A stretch of 64,000 bases of DNA from Tyto alba (lineage: Eukaryota > Chordata > Aves > Strigiformes > Tytonidae): contig NW_024881300.1 in the NCBI RefSeq assembly GCF_018691265.1, positions 3,429,046 through 3,493,045 on the forward strand. The letters run 5' to 3'. A model generated the notes under the pieces. The model saw only the letters and a program-made list of their open reading frames with translations. It was not told the origin of the DNA and did no database searches. Position 1 is the first letter of the stretch, and every line of letters begins with the position of its first letter. The position numbers and the translations under genes were made by a program. This document shows positions 1 to 12,806 of this stretch, one piece after another.

Positions 1-3000
1 TACTACTCTGCTGCAGAGTGTTTTGCTGGCAAGCCTTGGTTGAGGAAGGAGCATGGTGGCCACCAAAGAAGCAGAGGAGGGTGAAAAAAGGCATCTCTCC
101 CTTTGCTACATCCCCAGCAGCACAGCCTTGATGTCTGCTGCTGCAAACAGGCGGCTGCATGCATCTGCAGTGAGGACCAAACATAAAGTCTCGTTGAAAC
201 GATGGCCTCGAGATTTCCACCAGAGATAGCTCTCAGGAGAGCCTTGGAGAGTGTCACCGTTTGACAAACCGAGGCATGAGCCAGAGACATTGAAAATGAG
301 AGAAGGAAGGAATGGGGGAAGGACAACTTGCTTTAGCCACAGGTAATTGGGGAAATATTACCCGGTACTGGGTCCTCTGGTCAGTTGGCTGAGGTGCAAG
401 CCCCAGATCCCACCCCTCTCTTCACATCACAGGCTTTTAACGTGCCTGTCATGCACCTTCCCACGCACAGCAGCTGCACATGTCAGGGCACAGGCTGCTC
501 AAAGCCCTGCCACAGCTCTTCCAGCTTGCCATTTCCATATGCACCTGCCCCAGATCTGCCCAAGTTCTGGCACAGGTTAATGAAAACACCCTTGGGATGT
601 GCTACCCGTGCAAATGACAGCTGGGATTCTGGTGCCACTGAGTGCTCAGAGTTGCCAACGCCAGCATCGAGCATCGCTCACCGGGCACTGCAAACTGGGG
701 TCTCATGGCCGTGTTCCTGTGGGCATCAAATGACTGAAAAAGGAGATTTTCGATGTTGTTGAGCATCTCAAAGCTTCTTTGCTGGCATTTTTAAAGGTCA
801 CTATTTAGCTCGTTAAGACTACAGGATGTAAAATATAAATGATTCCGCACCACCCACGGACTTGGAGACCCCCCCGCGACAACCCCACACCTCGCCTTGT
901 CCTTGTAGCATTACAGCCTGACCAGTGAGGTTTTCCAGCAATGGTTTTCAGCAAGACTGGCCAAATTGGCTGACATTTACCAAGCCTGGGGACACTGACA
1001 GCTTCTCCAATTTTTATCAACTCCAACCACGGCCGAAGCACACCCACGGAGCAATGGCACTGAACCGAGGAGGCTTTTCAAATGGAAACCAAAGCCAAGT
1101 CTCTTTTACCCACACTTTTCCTCCAGTTATAAAAAACCAGAACCCAACAACAAACCCATTGCTCTGCCATGAAACACCCTTGTCAAACCTCATCCCAGGA
1201 TGACGGAGAGGTTATCTTCCACCCACTCACCCCTTTAAAAACCAGGCATGTGTTGTGCTGTAACCTCCGAGTGGCTGATTTAAATTCGTTGCTCATAATT
1301 GCCTGTTTCCTTCCAAGAGTTATTTTCTTATAATTAGAATAACACTCAGACCTGTCTCTTGCTTCTTTCCCTCTCCCTGACTCTTAAGATCCCTTCAAAA
1401 GTGGAGACCAAAAACTGATTGCCTGGCACATAATCAGTAGAAGAAACCTGAAAAGAACAGACACTTAAATAGTTGATAAATGAAAACATTAACATATGAA
1501 AGACCCTCAGCCTTCCTGAAAGAGCTTGAAAAAGACAAATGAGACACCTGTTCAGATAAAAAATAACAACGGCATCACATGGGTTTTAGAAGCATTTTTT
1601 TGTAAAATTCTCCTTTTATAAATCTTGGTGTTGTTCATGAAGGTCTCCTGCCATGGACCCTTCCCAAGAAATTTATCACAGGGCTTCCCTCTTTTCTTTA
1701 TTAGAAAATCTCCCTGCTGCAGTATAATCCCATAATTTCTCGTTGCAGCCACATGGCTGTGAAGGGCAGGTAACTGTTGGACCATGCATATGCCATACAG
1801 CACACCCCCTGAGGTCATCTATGGATCAAGAGGCATATGGCACTTTTGCACCCTGGCCACTTACTTTATCAGGCAAAGAACAAACTTAGAAATGAAGTAT
1901 GGCCTCCTACTTCTGAACACCCTGGCTATAATTAGCTTTTCCCTTCACACATGTTCCTAATTAGCTGTATTTAGTATCCACTAGTAAATTAATACATACT
2001 TTATTTCAGTTTTCTAAGGAAAGTACAGATTTTGTTTTCCAAACAAGGCCTACTCAGAAGACCCTGCAGATGTAGCAACGTGGGATGGTCAAGCTGCTGA
2101 AGGCTCTGCCTGGTTGTGCCAGCTGGTTACATGCTGCCTTGGTCCCTGCCTTTCCTTTCGGTGTCTCCTTCAAAGCTGCTCTTGGGCTATTTGGCAAGAC
2201 CACAGCACTGCTGTCCGGTGGATTTATTCCCTTCACCATACAATTTATCTAATCCCAGGAGCAAGAACATTAATACAGGAGCAAGGAGGAGGAAAACCAT
2301 GTCCTACAGGAGGTCCATGAGTGCTGGAGCCAGGGCAGCATGAGCAAGACCTCCAGAGAAGATGCTCTTCCTTCTCAGAGCGAGAAGAGGGACATGAATT
2401 TTGCAGCGACAGACAAGCAGAAGAGCAGTGAATAAACATCTTAATCTAAAAATAAGATCCAAGAGAGACCTTCTTAAGATTCATCTCCCTGCCAGCCCTG
2501 CTGTGCTCCCCGGCAGTCTGGCAGCCCGGCTGGATCTCACACACAGCCCTGCGGGGCTGGCAAGGAAACCGCTCCGGGTGGCATCGCACAGAGAATCAGC
2601 TTTCTGGTCTGCAGTCTGAACAGAAAAGTTGGGCAAAACTCAGTTCTTGCAGAACTGGAGGAGCACTTTTTGCTTTAAATCGCGGTGCAATATTTTCTTA
2701 AATTCATTTCAGAGAAGAGTTGCAGAAATATTTCTGAGAAGCTAAACAAATATATCTTGTTTCCTTTTAGGTTATTCTTGAACTATAAAGTTCCATAGCT
2801 TTTCCAGAAATCCACATAATTTTTTTTTGCTATAGAAATTGATACTGAAATTCCTCAGAAATGTATCATTCAAAATATATGGAAAGATGACTTGGCCTTT
2901 ACCTCCCCATCACCATTCCTTTCTTTTTTTCAGACAAAACCATTCACCATGAATACATCTTTAACTGCATTATAGCAGTGTTTCAAAGTCGGCGTTTCAT

Positions 3001-5331
3001 CATAAAATCACCCATCCAAGAAAGGGGAAAAAAGCAGCTAATAATCCCTAAAACAAGCCCCCTCCCCATCAGAGCAGATCTCTGTGCTTCAAAGGTGAGA
3101 ACGGATGATGCTCTGAGCCCCCCCGAAAAGGCAAACTGACCATTTGAGCAAATGTCCTGACCCCAAAGAAGAGTCAAATGCTTCCAAGGGGGAAGATGAT
3201 GACAAGGTATGCAGGATCTCCCAGGGTTCAGCCAGGTACAAAGTACCAGGAAATCAGCTGTTCCCGTGTTCGGCAGCGAGGAAGCCAGCGAAGCACTTCT
3301 CCAAGGGAGAGCCTGATGTGTGGCAGGGTACGATTTCACCCAGGAGGGAAGATGAAGCACCAGACGTGCTGTGCTGACAGTGGTACCCCACGGGCTCCAA
3401 GCCCAGACCAGGAGACCTCAGCTGATGCTCACGTAACCACCACGGCTCAGCGCGAGCTGAGTTGGGGCCAGATCGCGATGTCTATGGGAAGCCCCGAGCA
3501 GCTCACGTTGTTTGGGCTGGGCACTACCCAGAGCTGCCACCACCACGTTGCTGTCACACCCTGCCACGGGCCAGCCTCCTGCCACAGCAAAGCGCTGCTG
3601 TGAGAGCCTCAGATGACCTCGGTATGAACACCAAGCTTGTTCAGCAGAGCGGGAGAAAACCTGCTGAAGTGAAATGAAAGGACAAGATAAAGGATCAGCT
3701 GGAGGGTGGGAGGAAAATATTATTTTTAAGGATTATTTCTACTGACTATTTTATCTCGAGGTGTCATCATTCATAAAAGAGCAACACTGTATTTGGCAAG
3801 CTTAATTTTGGCAGGTACGAATGCAAATGAGAATACTCTATATTGCTGTTCTGGCCTGTGCTATGAAACAAAAAAAACCCATCCATCATTTTTAGCAGCC
3901 AAGACTGGTGGCAGATGGTGCTTGCTCTGGGGCTGTATCTGAGCTGCTCAGACAAGCGCTCCTTCGCGGTGTGCTGCTGGTGGCTGAAGGCTGGGGGGGA
4001 CCCACGGCCACACCAGCACCGGCAGCAGGGAGAGGAGGTCTGTCACAGCAGCTCCTGCCGAGCCCCAGGAGCCCAGCAGCTCCTGTTCGCTGCGATGACA
4101 TGTCATAAGTCAGAGACAAGAAGGATGAATTGCAGCAGGAACAATTTAATTCACAAATAACGTATGCAAACCTATTCACCCATATGTATATACTTCTGAG
4201 CTCCCTAGCGCTGCTGAAGCATCAGCAGCCGGTATTGAAGATCAGTACACTCAGTTTTCCCTTTATGATTTACATATTGTCTCATCGAAATAATGATTCT
4301 CGTGGGGGAAAATGTGTTTGCAGCTAGTTTGAGTACAGTGCCTGTCCATAAGACACACGTGTGGTATTCGGCACCCTGACACGAGAAGGCTCTCAAGGAG
4401 GCGTTTGATGTGTCACCAGTTTTGGTCACATTTCCACTCCACGTCCATTAAATGAGATTGAAAGGTTTTTGGCAAGTGACAGACTAGCAGCAGAGCTGGC
4501 AGCAAGCAAGCAAGGAGTAAAACACCATATTTCACATCTCCTTTTGCTCCCCTCCAGGACCAAAGGTGATGCTGAACATCAAGCAGAGGGTGGCCCAGGG
4601 CCACCAGCAGGTCCTCAGGCCTCCTCCATAAATCCCCCCCTGCAACTCCTCACCCCTTCCTGAAGCCAGTCTCCAAATCCCCCCTAATTTACCAGCACCA
4701 TTCTCCCCTGCTCTGCTCGCTCCGTTCCTGGCCCTCGCCGAAGCAGAGCCGCGCAGCCTCTCCTTGCACCGTGTTCATGAGCACCAGAGAGATCAGCTCC
4801 ATTTCATTCCAGTATGGGCATGCGGGGGTTGTTCCAATTGCAGCTCCGATTTTGGGCAATTTTGCTTTCCAAGCACTCCCCTTCCAGCTGTGAGAGGGCA
4901 CATGCCAAGGATGGTCGCCAGCACCTCGTGGAACTGTCTGGTGCCCAACAGGAGCATCTCCAGAAAGGAACCATTTGACCTTAAATCTGAGCTGCTTCAT
5001 CCTTGAGGGCATCCCTCACTCAGCATTTTTGGGACTTCTTTGCAGCTTGTTTTTAAAGTTTGCCTCACCACTAAAGGTCAGCCTTGCTAATGTTTTCCAT
5101 GCTCAGTGCTTATCTGGCAAAAGTGGGGAGCAGGACCAACCCCAACACAGCAGGCGGTGGAAGCCAAACCTGGCAGGAATGGGGCTAATTGAGCTTCTAG
5201 GGTTCAAAAAACCCCACAAAGTGTGCTTTTTTTACCAAGCTAAAGCACATTCACAAGGTGTCTGAGTGAGGGTGTTGCTCAGTGGTAACCATCACCCCAG
5301 CGCTACCCCTCCAGCTCCCCAGGCACTGTCA

Positions 5332-5356
5332 CCCCCTCCCCTGTCCCCAGCACCCC
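5332..5356 (-). other. G-quadruplex motif on the transcribed RNA strand
   Basis: On the plus strand four C runs (C5, C4, C4, C4) are separated by T, TGT and AGCA. The minus strand, which has the sense of the NECAB2 pre-mRNA, therefore satisfies the G3+N1-7 quadruplex pattern with short loops. It lies in intron 5, about 3.8 kb after exon 5. Folding is predicted from pattern only. Confidence 0.6.
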
Positions 5357-5719
5357 TCGAGGCTGGCAGGGATGGTGGCAGTATCGGGTGGGCACCATCC
5401 CACAGCAGGCAGCCCAAGGCAGGGGGGTCAGTGACAGAGGGGGAGGGACAGCATCCACCTGGCTCTGGTCCCCCAGCTCCTACCATACCCCACACACCTT
5501 TTGACACCAGACACAAAAACAGTGTCCTTCTCGGTCATGTCGGTTTTGATATTTGCCAACTGCCATATAAAACAGTAAATGAGAATTCTATGAGAATGTC
5601 TCCTGCTGTCAGGTTTTTTTAGATGCTGAAAGTTCATTTCCTTTCTCTCCAATTTAACTTTGTATTTCCCATTGTTGTTGGCAGTCATTTCAACACGGCA
5701 CAGACATCACTGTATTGGA

Positions 5720-6010
5720 AAATAATTACAATGACAGATTTTGTTTTGCTGTATGAGACCTTCCACTATTGAATCTAATTACTGCTGATACTTTATGAGC
5801 TTCTCCAGCATGAGATAATTGCCGCTTTCTCTTTTTATGAGCAAGAAATAATCAGTTGCCTTTTAAGGTGAGAAATATAAACAGCAATTAAATACCACGG
5901 CTATCCAGCCCCTCTCATCAGCTGGCACCTCTCATCGGAGAGCCAACACATAAGATTAGGCTTCATTTATCGTTTGCACTGAATAATTTTTTTAACAGAG
6001 GGGAGAGGGA
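5720..6010. promoter_or_regulatory. Candidate conserved non-coding element (intron 5)
   Basis: An AT-rich, non-repetitive stretch with several homeodomain- and GATA-like cores (CTAATTAC, GATAATTG, AATAATCAG, CATTTATCG). It lacks homopolymers until the T7 at its right end. It has the look of a deeply conserved vertebrate element, but this is an impression from composition, not an alignment. Confidence 0.25.
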
Positions 6011-9000
6011 GGGAATAAGGAACACCCTCAAATGATCAATAGTTTTCTTCAGCTAATGAAATGCTTATTTTCATACGGAGAAGCGGGAGTATCTCACTGG
6101 CAAAGCAGTTTGCTCGCAACTCACAGTGCTCAGCGTCAGCACCAAGCCCTTTGCAGGACCCAGCCTTGGGGAAAAGCTGCAGAGAAAGCTCAAGCATCAG
6201 GGGCACAAAACCACACTTGATTCCTGCCAAAACCTGCTGCTTCGGCAGTCTTTTCCCTGATCCAGTGTTTCTAAAAAGATATTTATGCGTATGTATCTCC
6301 TAAACATCTTGACATCAGCACGGGGCCCTTGGTTACAGCATCACTCCTGGAGGGGATGGAGCAGGAGGAGACCTTTATAGGGGGACCCATCAGACAAGTG
6401 GGAGCTCAGGCTGGCTTTTGCAGTCCTGGGATGGATCTTCTCTCTGGGGCTGAAGCCTTACCCTGGAGGTGTGGTCCCAGCCCTGGAGCAACCAGAACGT
6501 CCCTGCCATGTCCTCCAGGCTGGGGTGGGATACGGGAACATACATCAGCTGGAAACTGCTGAGATAACCTCAGCCAGATTATTTTTTTGGTTTGGATCAT
6601 GAGAAGCCTTCATCTGACACTCTGTTTTGGCAATCCTGACACTAAAACCAGGAAGTCTAGTAAACAAATACTTCTTTTCTTTTTTCAGTGAAAACATACA
6701 GAGAAAAAAAATCTCACATCTCAAACAAAAGCACTAATGGTTTGCACTCAGGAAAAGCTTCTGATGCTGCCTGGAAGTCTGTCCTATCTGAACACTGGTG
6801 ACGAGTTTCTCTACCACCTACAACAGCTTAGTTTTGTTTTGTTTTTTTGTTTTGCCTTTTTTTTTTTTTTTTCTTCAGTTCTTTACATGAACAAAGCACC
6901 TGTGTTTGAATAATTCATTGAGGAGGTTTGTGCCACTTTGCTTGCAAAATCACAGCAGGGATCGATGTTTTTAATGAAATACTTTGCCAGCTCCTCTCTG
7001 TGAAGGAGTTTTGCTCCATTTGCTCCCTTGACAAACGCCTGCCAGGCAGTGAAGAGCAACACACCCCATGGGCTGAGAAAACGGGGTGATAAGGGCAGCA
7101 CCTCCTTGTCTGGCTTTATCCATCTAGAAGGGAAATGTTCACATTTGACACAAAGAGTGTTGTGATCCTTCAACCTCACAGGAGGAATATGCCTCCAGCA
7201 CTCTGGATCTGCCCAGTTCCCTCCATAAGATCACGATGGAGGTGACAAGCTCAGGTTCAGGTAAATAACTTTTACCCATTGCAATTAAGGCAGGTGGATC
7301 CTGGTAGAAAGATGTTCTTCTTATGAAGGCAGTGGATTGGGATTATGAATAGCCATCCTGCTTCTGCTGCAGATTTCTTATGCAAGGTAATACCCACATG
7401 CTTAGATGCCTAATTTATAAACAGGGAACAAGCCATCCTCCTCTTGCAAAATACTGGGAGGAATTAGTCACATATATTAACCCCACATTTGAAAAGCAAT
7501 GGTGGAAGGCATCACAAAGAGCAAGTTGGAGTGAATTACTGAGATATCTATTAGCATGTTAACATGTATTTAAAATACATAGTTGGCAAAACTGACTGCC
7601 AGAAAATTTGTAATAATGAATGAGGCATGAACAGACTCAGCAACTTAATTAGAAAAAAATGAACTATCCTTGTTGTCCTGATTTTTTTTTACCCTCTCAT
7701 AATATTGATAACAAATTCACAAATACTTCAGACAGATCAGTGCTTGGCCAAAGACTTTTGCTTTTAGTTTACTATGGCAAGACATCAACATGTAAAATAC
7801 GTGGCTTCACTGTTTATACTGCCCTCCTCACAAACATTAAAAAGGATAGATTTTGATCAAGCAAGGAAATAGGGCTCTCTACTCAGCAACAAGGGGGGAG
7901 AGAAATTTTCTGTTTCCCATTTTAACTCCTAAAACTTCTTATCATTATCACATCTTTAATGTGGAGTAATCTGAGTTTCTCTTTTAGCTTCAAAGATAAA
8001 TGGAAGGGAGATTTCAATTTGGATTACTCAGAAGAGGGCTGGAGTTGAATCTGGAAGTCCTTACAGGTGCTTGGAAAAAGCAGACCTCCCTCCTTGTCTT
8101 GGTCCTCAGTGCACCACATTACTGCTCACCAGTGAAGAGGAAGACTACTTTTCTTTCATCGTGGCACGAAAGAATGATGCAAATATGGTTGAAGGTAGAA
8201 ATTTGAGGAGGATTGTTTATCCTGAGGTATCAAATATAACTGATACAGCCCAGTTACTTTATTAAGTGGTGTGGAAAGGACAGGAAAATGGATTCAAAGA
8301 AACAAGAGCTCTATAAACAACTTCTCCTGTTAAGACACCAAATGAATGGTGCACCTCTCAGCAGGGATATTTTTCTGGTACATCAGTTCAGATATTCTAG
8401 GTATTCGTAAATAAACTTCAGTATGCCTCTTGATCAGTGCCACTGTCTAGTAGTCCATTATTAACAGTATCATTAAGGTACATAGTGGATTTTTTGAGAT
8501 GCTAGGGCTATTCACAGATAAAATAGGACATTATGTCTCTGTTTTGGCGCCTGCATGATTTCCCTGTAGTCCTAGAAACACACAGCCCTCTAGTTTCTAA
8601 CACAGAAGCTGTGCACATGAGCAACTCTACTTCTGGAACTCTGGATGCCGTCCAACATGGAAGCTGTATTCAATGGCACCTCTCCATGAAGTTGCCAGAA
8701 GCATTCCCAATGACACTAACAGGAACTCGTGCATTCAAAATTCCACCCAAGAGACCCACATTTGAAGACAAATTGACTGAAGACCCCCTTGTCTGAAGAC
8801 AACTGGAGCACCTTCATGCTTCAGGCAACACAGAGAGTAAACTGTGGCACAGCCAAGAGCACCTGCCAGATGCAGGAAGGGTGCTGAGAAGTTACAGTGC
8901 TCTGCCACAAAACTTCCATGCCACCATCTACTGCACATGACATTGGCACCCTTGTTCACAATCTGCCCAAATTTTCAAGATTCATCTGCTGTTAACACAG

Positions 9001-9179
9001 AAACAATCCACTGTCGCCACGTTGCTGCGATGATCCACTTACCGCACAAATGCAACAGCACGAGGAGGCAACACTGCTGAATAGGACGAAGACCTTCAGA
9101 TTTAGATGCTGTGTTATTGTAACATTTGCAGGGTTTGCTCCGAACCCGTGGAGGACAAGGCGCAGTGAGGAGGACTCAC

Positions 9180-9277
9180 CCGTTTGGTGTAGTCCATCGC
9201 CTTCAGGATGGAGAGGTTCAGCGTCTCCAGTGAGGCCAAGACATCTTCGTAGTCTCCCATATGATCAGCAAAATAGT
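9180..9277 (-). CDS. NECAB2: NECAB2-like exon 5: exiting helix of EF-hand 2 and following helical segment
   Basis: This 98-bp minus-strand exon follows the acceptor TTTCCCCAG (AG at 9279-9278) and precedes the donor GTGAGT (9179-9174). It completes the Asp codon and encodes [16 protein letters not shown], then [16 protein letters not shown], ending on a complete codon (phase 0). [21 protein letters not shown] is the distinctive NECAB2 sequence directly after EF-hand 2; the NECAB1 equivalent in my memory is CEYF.QHLGEYENVLAALEDLN. In the family, the next exon starts a VY..GSN..QFVTRFLLKE segment leading into a coiled coil. I looked for that on the minus strand to the left edge and did not find it, so it lies outside the window. 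Confidence 0.95.
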
Positions 9278-10229
9278 CTGGGGAAATCAAAAGGGACATG
9301 AAGGAACTGTTGATGGAACTTAATGCTTCAAGGCTACTTGACACCGCAAGGTGTATTTATTGGTGGAAAGAAAAACCTGAGAGGGTGGTTTCAGGTATAT
9401 TTTTATTTTCTATATCCTGAGCCAGAGTCACAGCTTGTCCTGCAGGGATGGGAAGTGGTACAGTTCCCACGAAGTTTGGGACCATTGTAAAAAAGAGGTG
9501 TAAGGCACAGTAGCTCCCATTGAAAATAACTTAGCAGGTGCTATATTTCCATGCCCACTTCTGTATTTGACCATACCTTGGCTCTTTCCCTCCTGTTGCC
9601 AATATGGAGAGACGAGTCTCAAAAGAAATCCCCTTTCCATCCCCTTGACAGTCTTTACCACTCAAAGCATCCAAATACCTGCCACGTTCACTGCAATTTA
9701 TGTGAGCTGAGACTGACCTTACATCTATCCATATATTCCCCATCACATTTGCACCTCAGCCCACAATCACAGTTGCATGGGCTTCTGAGAGCAAAATATG
9801 CCTTGAAAAGAAGAAAACAGAGCTGCAAGCTGGGCCCAAAAGCACATGTTCTCCACAGAGAGGGAGCCCACACTTTCTCCATGCCATCAGCCCTCCTGTG
9901 GGAAGGGTGATCTGCGCCAGGTTGCACCGCAGCTCCAGCAGCAATCCCAGCTACTTTGGTGCAAAATACAGCCAAAATTTGTGTCCCTCACCACGGCAAT
10001 GGCTCCATGACACCCACGAGCCCCAGTGCGGTTTTGTGCATGAGCTACAGAGTCTTGAAATTTGCTGTTCGCAGCAGAAACAGTGAGAAGCGAAGCGCGA
10101 TGGCAAGGCGTGTGGTGAGTTTGCAGTGTAGATGCAAAGTTACCCGGTTTCCGGGTGATTCATGCAGACTACACTAAAAGCTGTTCCCTTAAAAGCCACC
10201 AGTGCTGTTCCTTAGTGCTAAGACACGAA

Positions 10230-10470
10230 GCTTCACACTGAGGTGACATCTCTGCGGAATGCAACAAGACATAAACTCCGGGAAACAATTCCACTAATTA
10301 GGTTCTCTCGGCTTAATTAGAAGTGCCTATAGCTATTTACAGCCCGCAAATATATCCAAGGGGAAGAAGATTTTGGCAGAAACCAGAATGTCACAGCATG
10401 ATTGACAGCAGCTGTTTGCTGTTCCACAATAAGCCAAACAGTTTATTCTCACTGCAGCATGTTTACTTGT
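10230..10470. promoter_or_regulatory. Candidate conserved enhancer with homeodomain-type sites (intron 4)
   Basis: The block holds two TAATTA homeodomain cores, at 10295-10300 and 10314-10319. It also has an exact TGATTGACAG PBX/PREP-MEIS decamer at 10399-10408, followed one base later by the E-box-type core CAGCTG at 10409-10414. It is non-repetitive and of even composition, as conserved non-coding elements often are. Conservation was not tested, so enhancer status is inference from motif clustering. Confidence 0.35.
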
Positions 10471-11046
10471 GCTATTCTTCTTCTTATTATGCTTGGAAAA
10501 AAAAATCTGAGCAGATCTTAAAGGTAAAGGAGAACTATTTTTATAAGTCTTGAAATGAAAAGCTAGATCCATACATTTAAGGAGAAATGAGCTGCCGTGG
10601 GCAGAGCACAGCCCTCAAGATGGACCAAGATTCACCCAAGAGGAGAATGGCATTGACTTAACCCAGGTATTGAGTTCTACCATGTTAGCCTCATTTATTC
10701 ATGGAACATCTGAGATCAGCTTTTCCTATCCTACATGGTTCTTGTTCACGGCTCCTACATGTCTGTGGAGAGCAGTGGGATCAATGCCCAGGAGATGAGC
10801 ACCACCACAACCTGGGGCTGGTGTGGAAGGAAGGGGGTGCCCACCCCCACCTCACCCACCAGCCCAGTAGTCTGCACTGGGTTGATGTACATCTCCCTTT
10901 TCTAGAGCACATCTCTGCTGGCCAGACAGCTTGTACTGTTGCATGCAATGCCAGTGTATTACATTTAAATTAAAGGGTGGTGGGTACAATTTGGTAGCTG
11001 TATGTGCATTTTCTGGGCATATTAAGTGCTGCAAGCTGTCCTGTGG

Positions 11047-11079
11047 CTGGGAGCTCCTCACCCCCACAGGAGCTCCCAG
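11047..11079. repeat. Perfect 12-bp inverted repeat (hairpin), 9-nt loop
   Basis: The left arm CTGGGAGCTCCT (11047-11058) and right arm AGGAGCTCCCAG (11068-11079) are exact reverse complements around the loop CACCCCCAC. Allowing two G-T wobbles, pairing extends outward to about 16 bp (11043-11083). It is GC-rich and would be stable in intron 4 RNA or as a DNA cruciform. No T-run follows on either strand, and the stem is too short for a typical microRNA precursor. Confidence 0.85.
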
Positions 11080-12780
11080 TCATGTTTAAGTCTGCCTAGG
11101 TGCTGGTGACTGTTGCATTAGTTGGCAGATAAAAGCCCCAGAACTTTATAAGATGCTACCTGATACAGATTAAGCCATATCACATTTCTTGTATGAGCTG
11201 CAGGGATCAAGAAATCCCTCTTAAGATGCTCTCAATGTCCTACAACACTCAACCCATTTCAAGAGGGAGACCACAGCTTCTGTTTAGCCAAAATGAGGTT
11301 TTATATTTAAACTAACACTTAGAAGAGTAGCAAGCAAATAAGAAATTGCAGGCGAGGGCAGGTATTCAGCAGATAACAGATCATGGCAGGATCATGTGCT
11401 GATCAGTCCTTCCCCCAGCTTCCTGCAGGAGCTGATGGGTTTCCCTCCCTCCTCTCCTGGCAGCTTCACCCCTGGGAGAGGCAGCGAGCTGGGATCACGC
11501 TGAGTGACAGCTGTGTGGTTTTCTGATTTTATCAGCCTGATGGAGGAAACAGGGTGGGGTCAAGCAACAACCTTACTTATCCTTGTATTTCCTGGCAAAG
11601 TTGACGGTACAGGCTGTGGGGTTTTGGTTTCTTGGGTCAGCTGGCAAGGACACCTAAAGCAATGAGAAAGCAGTGATGGGAACAAGCCCATCCTATTATT
11701 GGCAAACCAAAAGGTTTTTATGGAAGGCTTAGTTTCTTGTGTACCAAACCGACATGAAGTGGGGTTAACCAGCTAAAAGTTTGCTGCAGGCTTGAATGCT
11801 CAAAATCCTGTGGGGTGCTGCAGTTATAAAAGCAGGGTTTTGGCAGGGGTTAAGTACATCAGGAGGAGAGAACCCCTGAGCAATGTCCTGGTGCAGGCAG
11901 AGCCAAAGGCAGGCTGCCGTGGACAGAGAGGTCTTAAAAGTGTCAGGAGCAACGAGTAACTGCCCGGTGCTGGCTCAGGCACCCCAGCAAGCGCCTTTCT
12001 GGCCGCGTAACCTGCTCTCAGCCAGGACTCTGGAGGCTGTAAATAGTGGCAAAGTGATGAAGTTAAATGATGAGGTACCTGCCGAGGTGGCTTTATACAT
12101 TCTTCAGCATCCTGGCATGGGAGGGGTGGGGAGGAGAAGAGGTGAATGAGCCCTCTGAAAGGCCACACACCTCTGTCTCCCCATCTCCTCCCAAAAAGCC
12201 GGGGCACAGGAAACATTTCCCAATACCACATGTCCATGGAAAAATACACTTGGGTGAGCAGCAGGAGCCCTGTGCGCGAGTCACCTCCCATCAAGGCAAA
12301 GCCCTTCAGAAATCCCAGCAGGAAATATTCCCTTTTCTGGTCAAGGTGTGGGACAAAACATTATCAGAGATTTTATTTTCAGCCTTTAATTTCTGCAAGC
12401 TGTAGGAAGTGCAGCAGAGGTGGTGTACGCCTTAGGCATCCTGCTGGGAAACACGTTGCGGGTATTGCAGAGGGATGCTGGTTTACTGAACTTCCAAGCG
12501 GAGCTGGAAGCCATGACATTGCCAGAAATTAAACTCTGGCTTGCTATTGAATAGAAGCCAGGTGCTCCTCTCAGCTTTAACCCCATTTGTGTTGCAAGAA
12601 AATGAGGAAAAGTTTTGCCAATTTTCCTGTGGAATAAGGGATGAAGCAGCAGAAATGCTGAGACCCCCTGGCTCTGCAGCTGCTGTGGCTCTGCCAGCTT
12701 TGTAATGGGTTTTGTGCATCCTCTGAAAGCACACGTGCACACAACGACTGCTCTTGACCCGAGAGAGGGACCACACTCAC

Positions 12781-12806
12781 CGCACAGCTCCTTGGTGTCC
12801 ACGTTG
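12781..12806 (-). CDS. NECAB2: NECAB2-like exon 4 (26-bp microexon): second half of EF-hand 2 loop
   Basis: On the minus strand the exon follows CCCTTCTTCCAG (AG at 12808-12807) and precedes the donor GTGAGT (12780-12775). It supplies the last base of an Asn codon, then NVDTKELC, then the first base of Asp. Joined with exon 3, the second EF-hand loop reads DSDNTNNVDTKE: ligand positions 1, 3, 9 and 12 are D, D, D and E, but position 5 is T and position 6 is N instead of the usual D/N and G. NECAB2 as I remember it has the same pattern (DSDNTN.VDTKE), so this is probably a family trait and not damage. Phases (2 in, 1 out) agree with both neighbours. Because 26 is not a multiple of three, inclusion is needed to keep the frame. 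Confidence 0.93.

Larger units (their letters stand above)
1..9179 (-). other. NECAB2 intron 5 (5' portion), no genes seen
   Basis: This is intronic sequence downstream of exon 5 in the transcript, starting with the donor at 9179 and running off the left edge. No further NECAB exon, RNA gene or mobile element was recognised. Contents noted are a C-rich/G-quadruplex motif near 5340, an AT-rich conserved-looking stretch at about 5720-6010, and T16 at 6857-6872. All open frames here are short, lack splice-consistent boundaries and resemble no protein I know. The rest is mixed non-repetitive sequence with nothing further I can name. Confidence 0.85.
9278..12780 (-). other. NECAB2 intron 4 (about 3.5 kb)
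   Basis: The intron is bounded by the exon 4 donor GTGAGT (12780-12775) and the exon 5 acceptor CAG (9280-9278). It is the shortest complete intron in the window. It contains a candidate conserved regulatory block at about 10230-10470 and a perfect 12-bp hairpin at 11047-11079. I see no gene, no tRNA and no recognisable transposon in it. Confidence 0.9.

Noticed and set aside
6883..7179. Minus-strand frame with HREELAKYF, considered as another EF-hand/NECAB exon
   Set aside because: The surrounding residues do not match the expected NECAB segment after KAMDYTKR, and no acceptor/donor pair gives the needed phase-0 exon.
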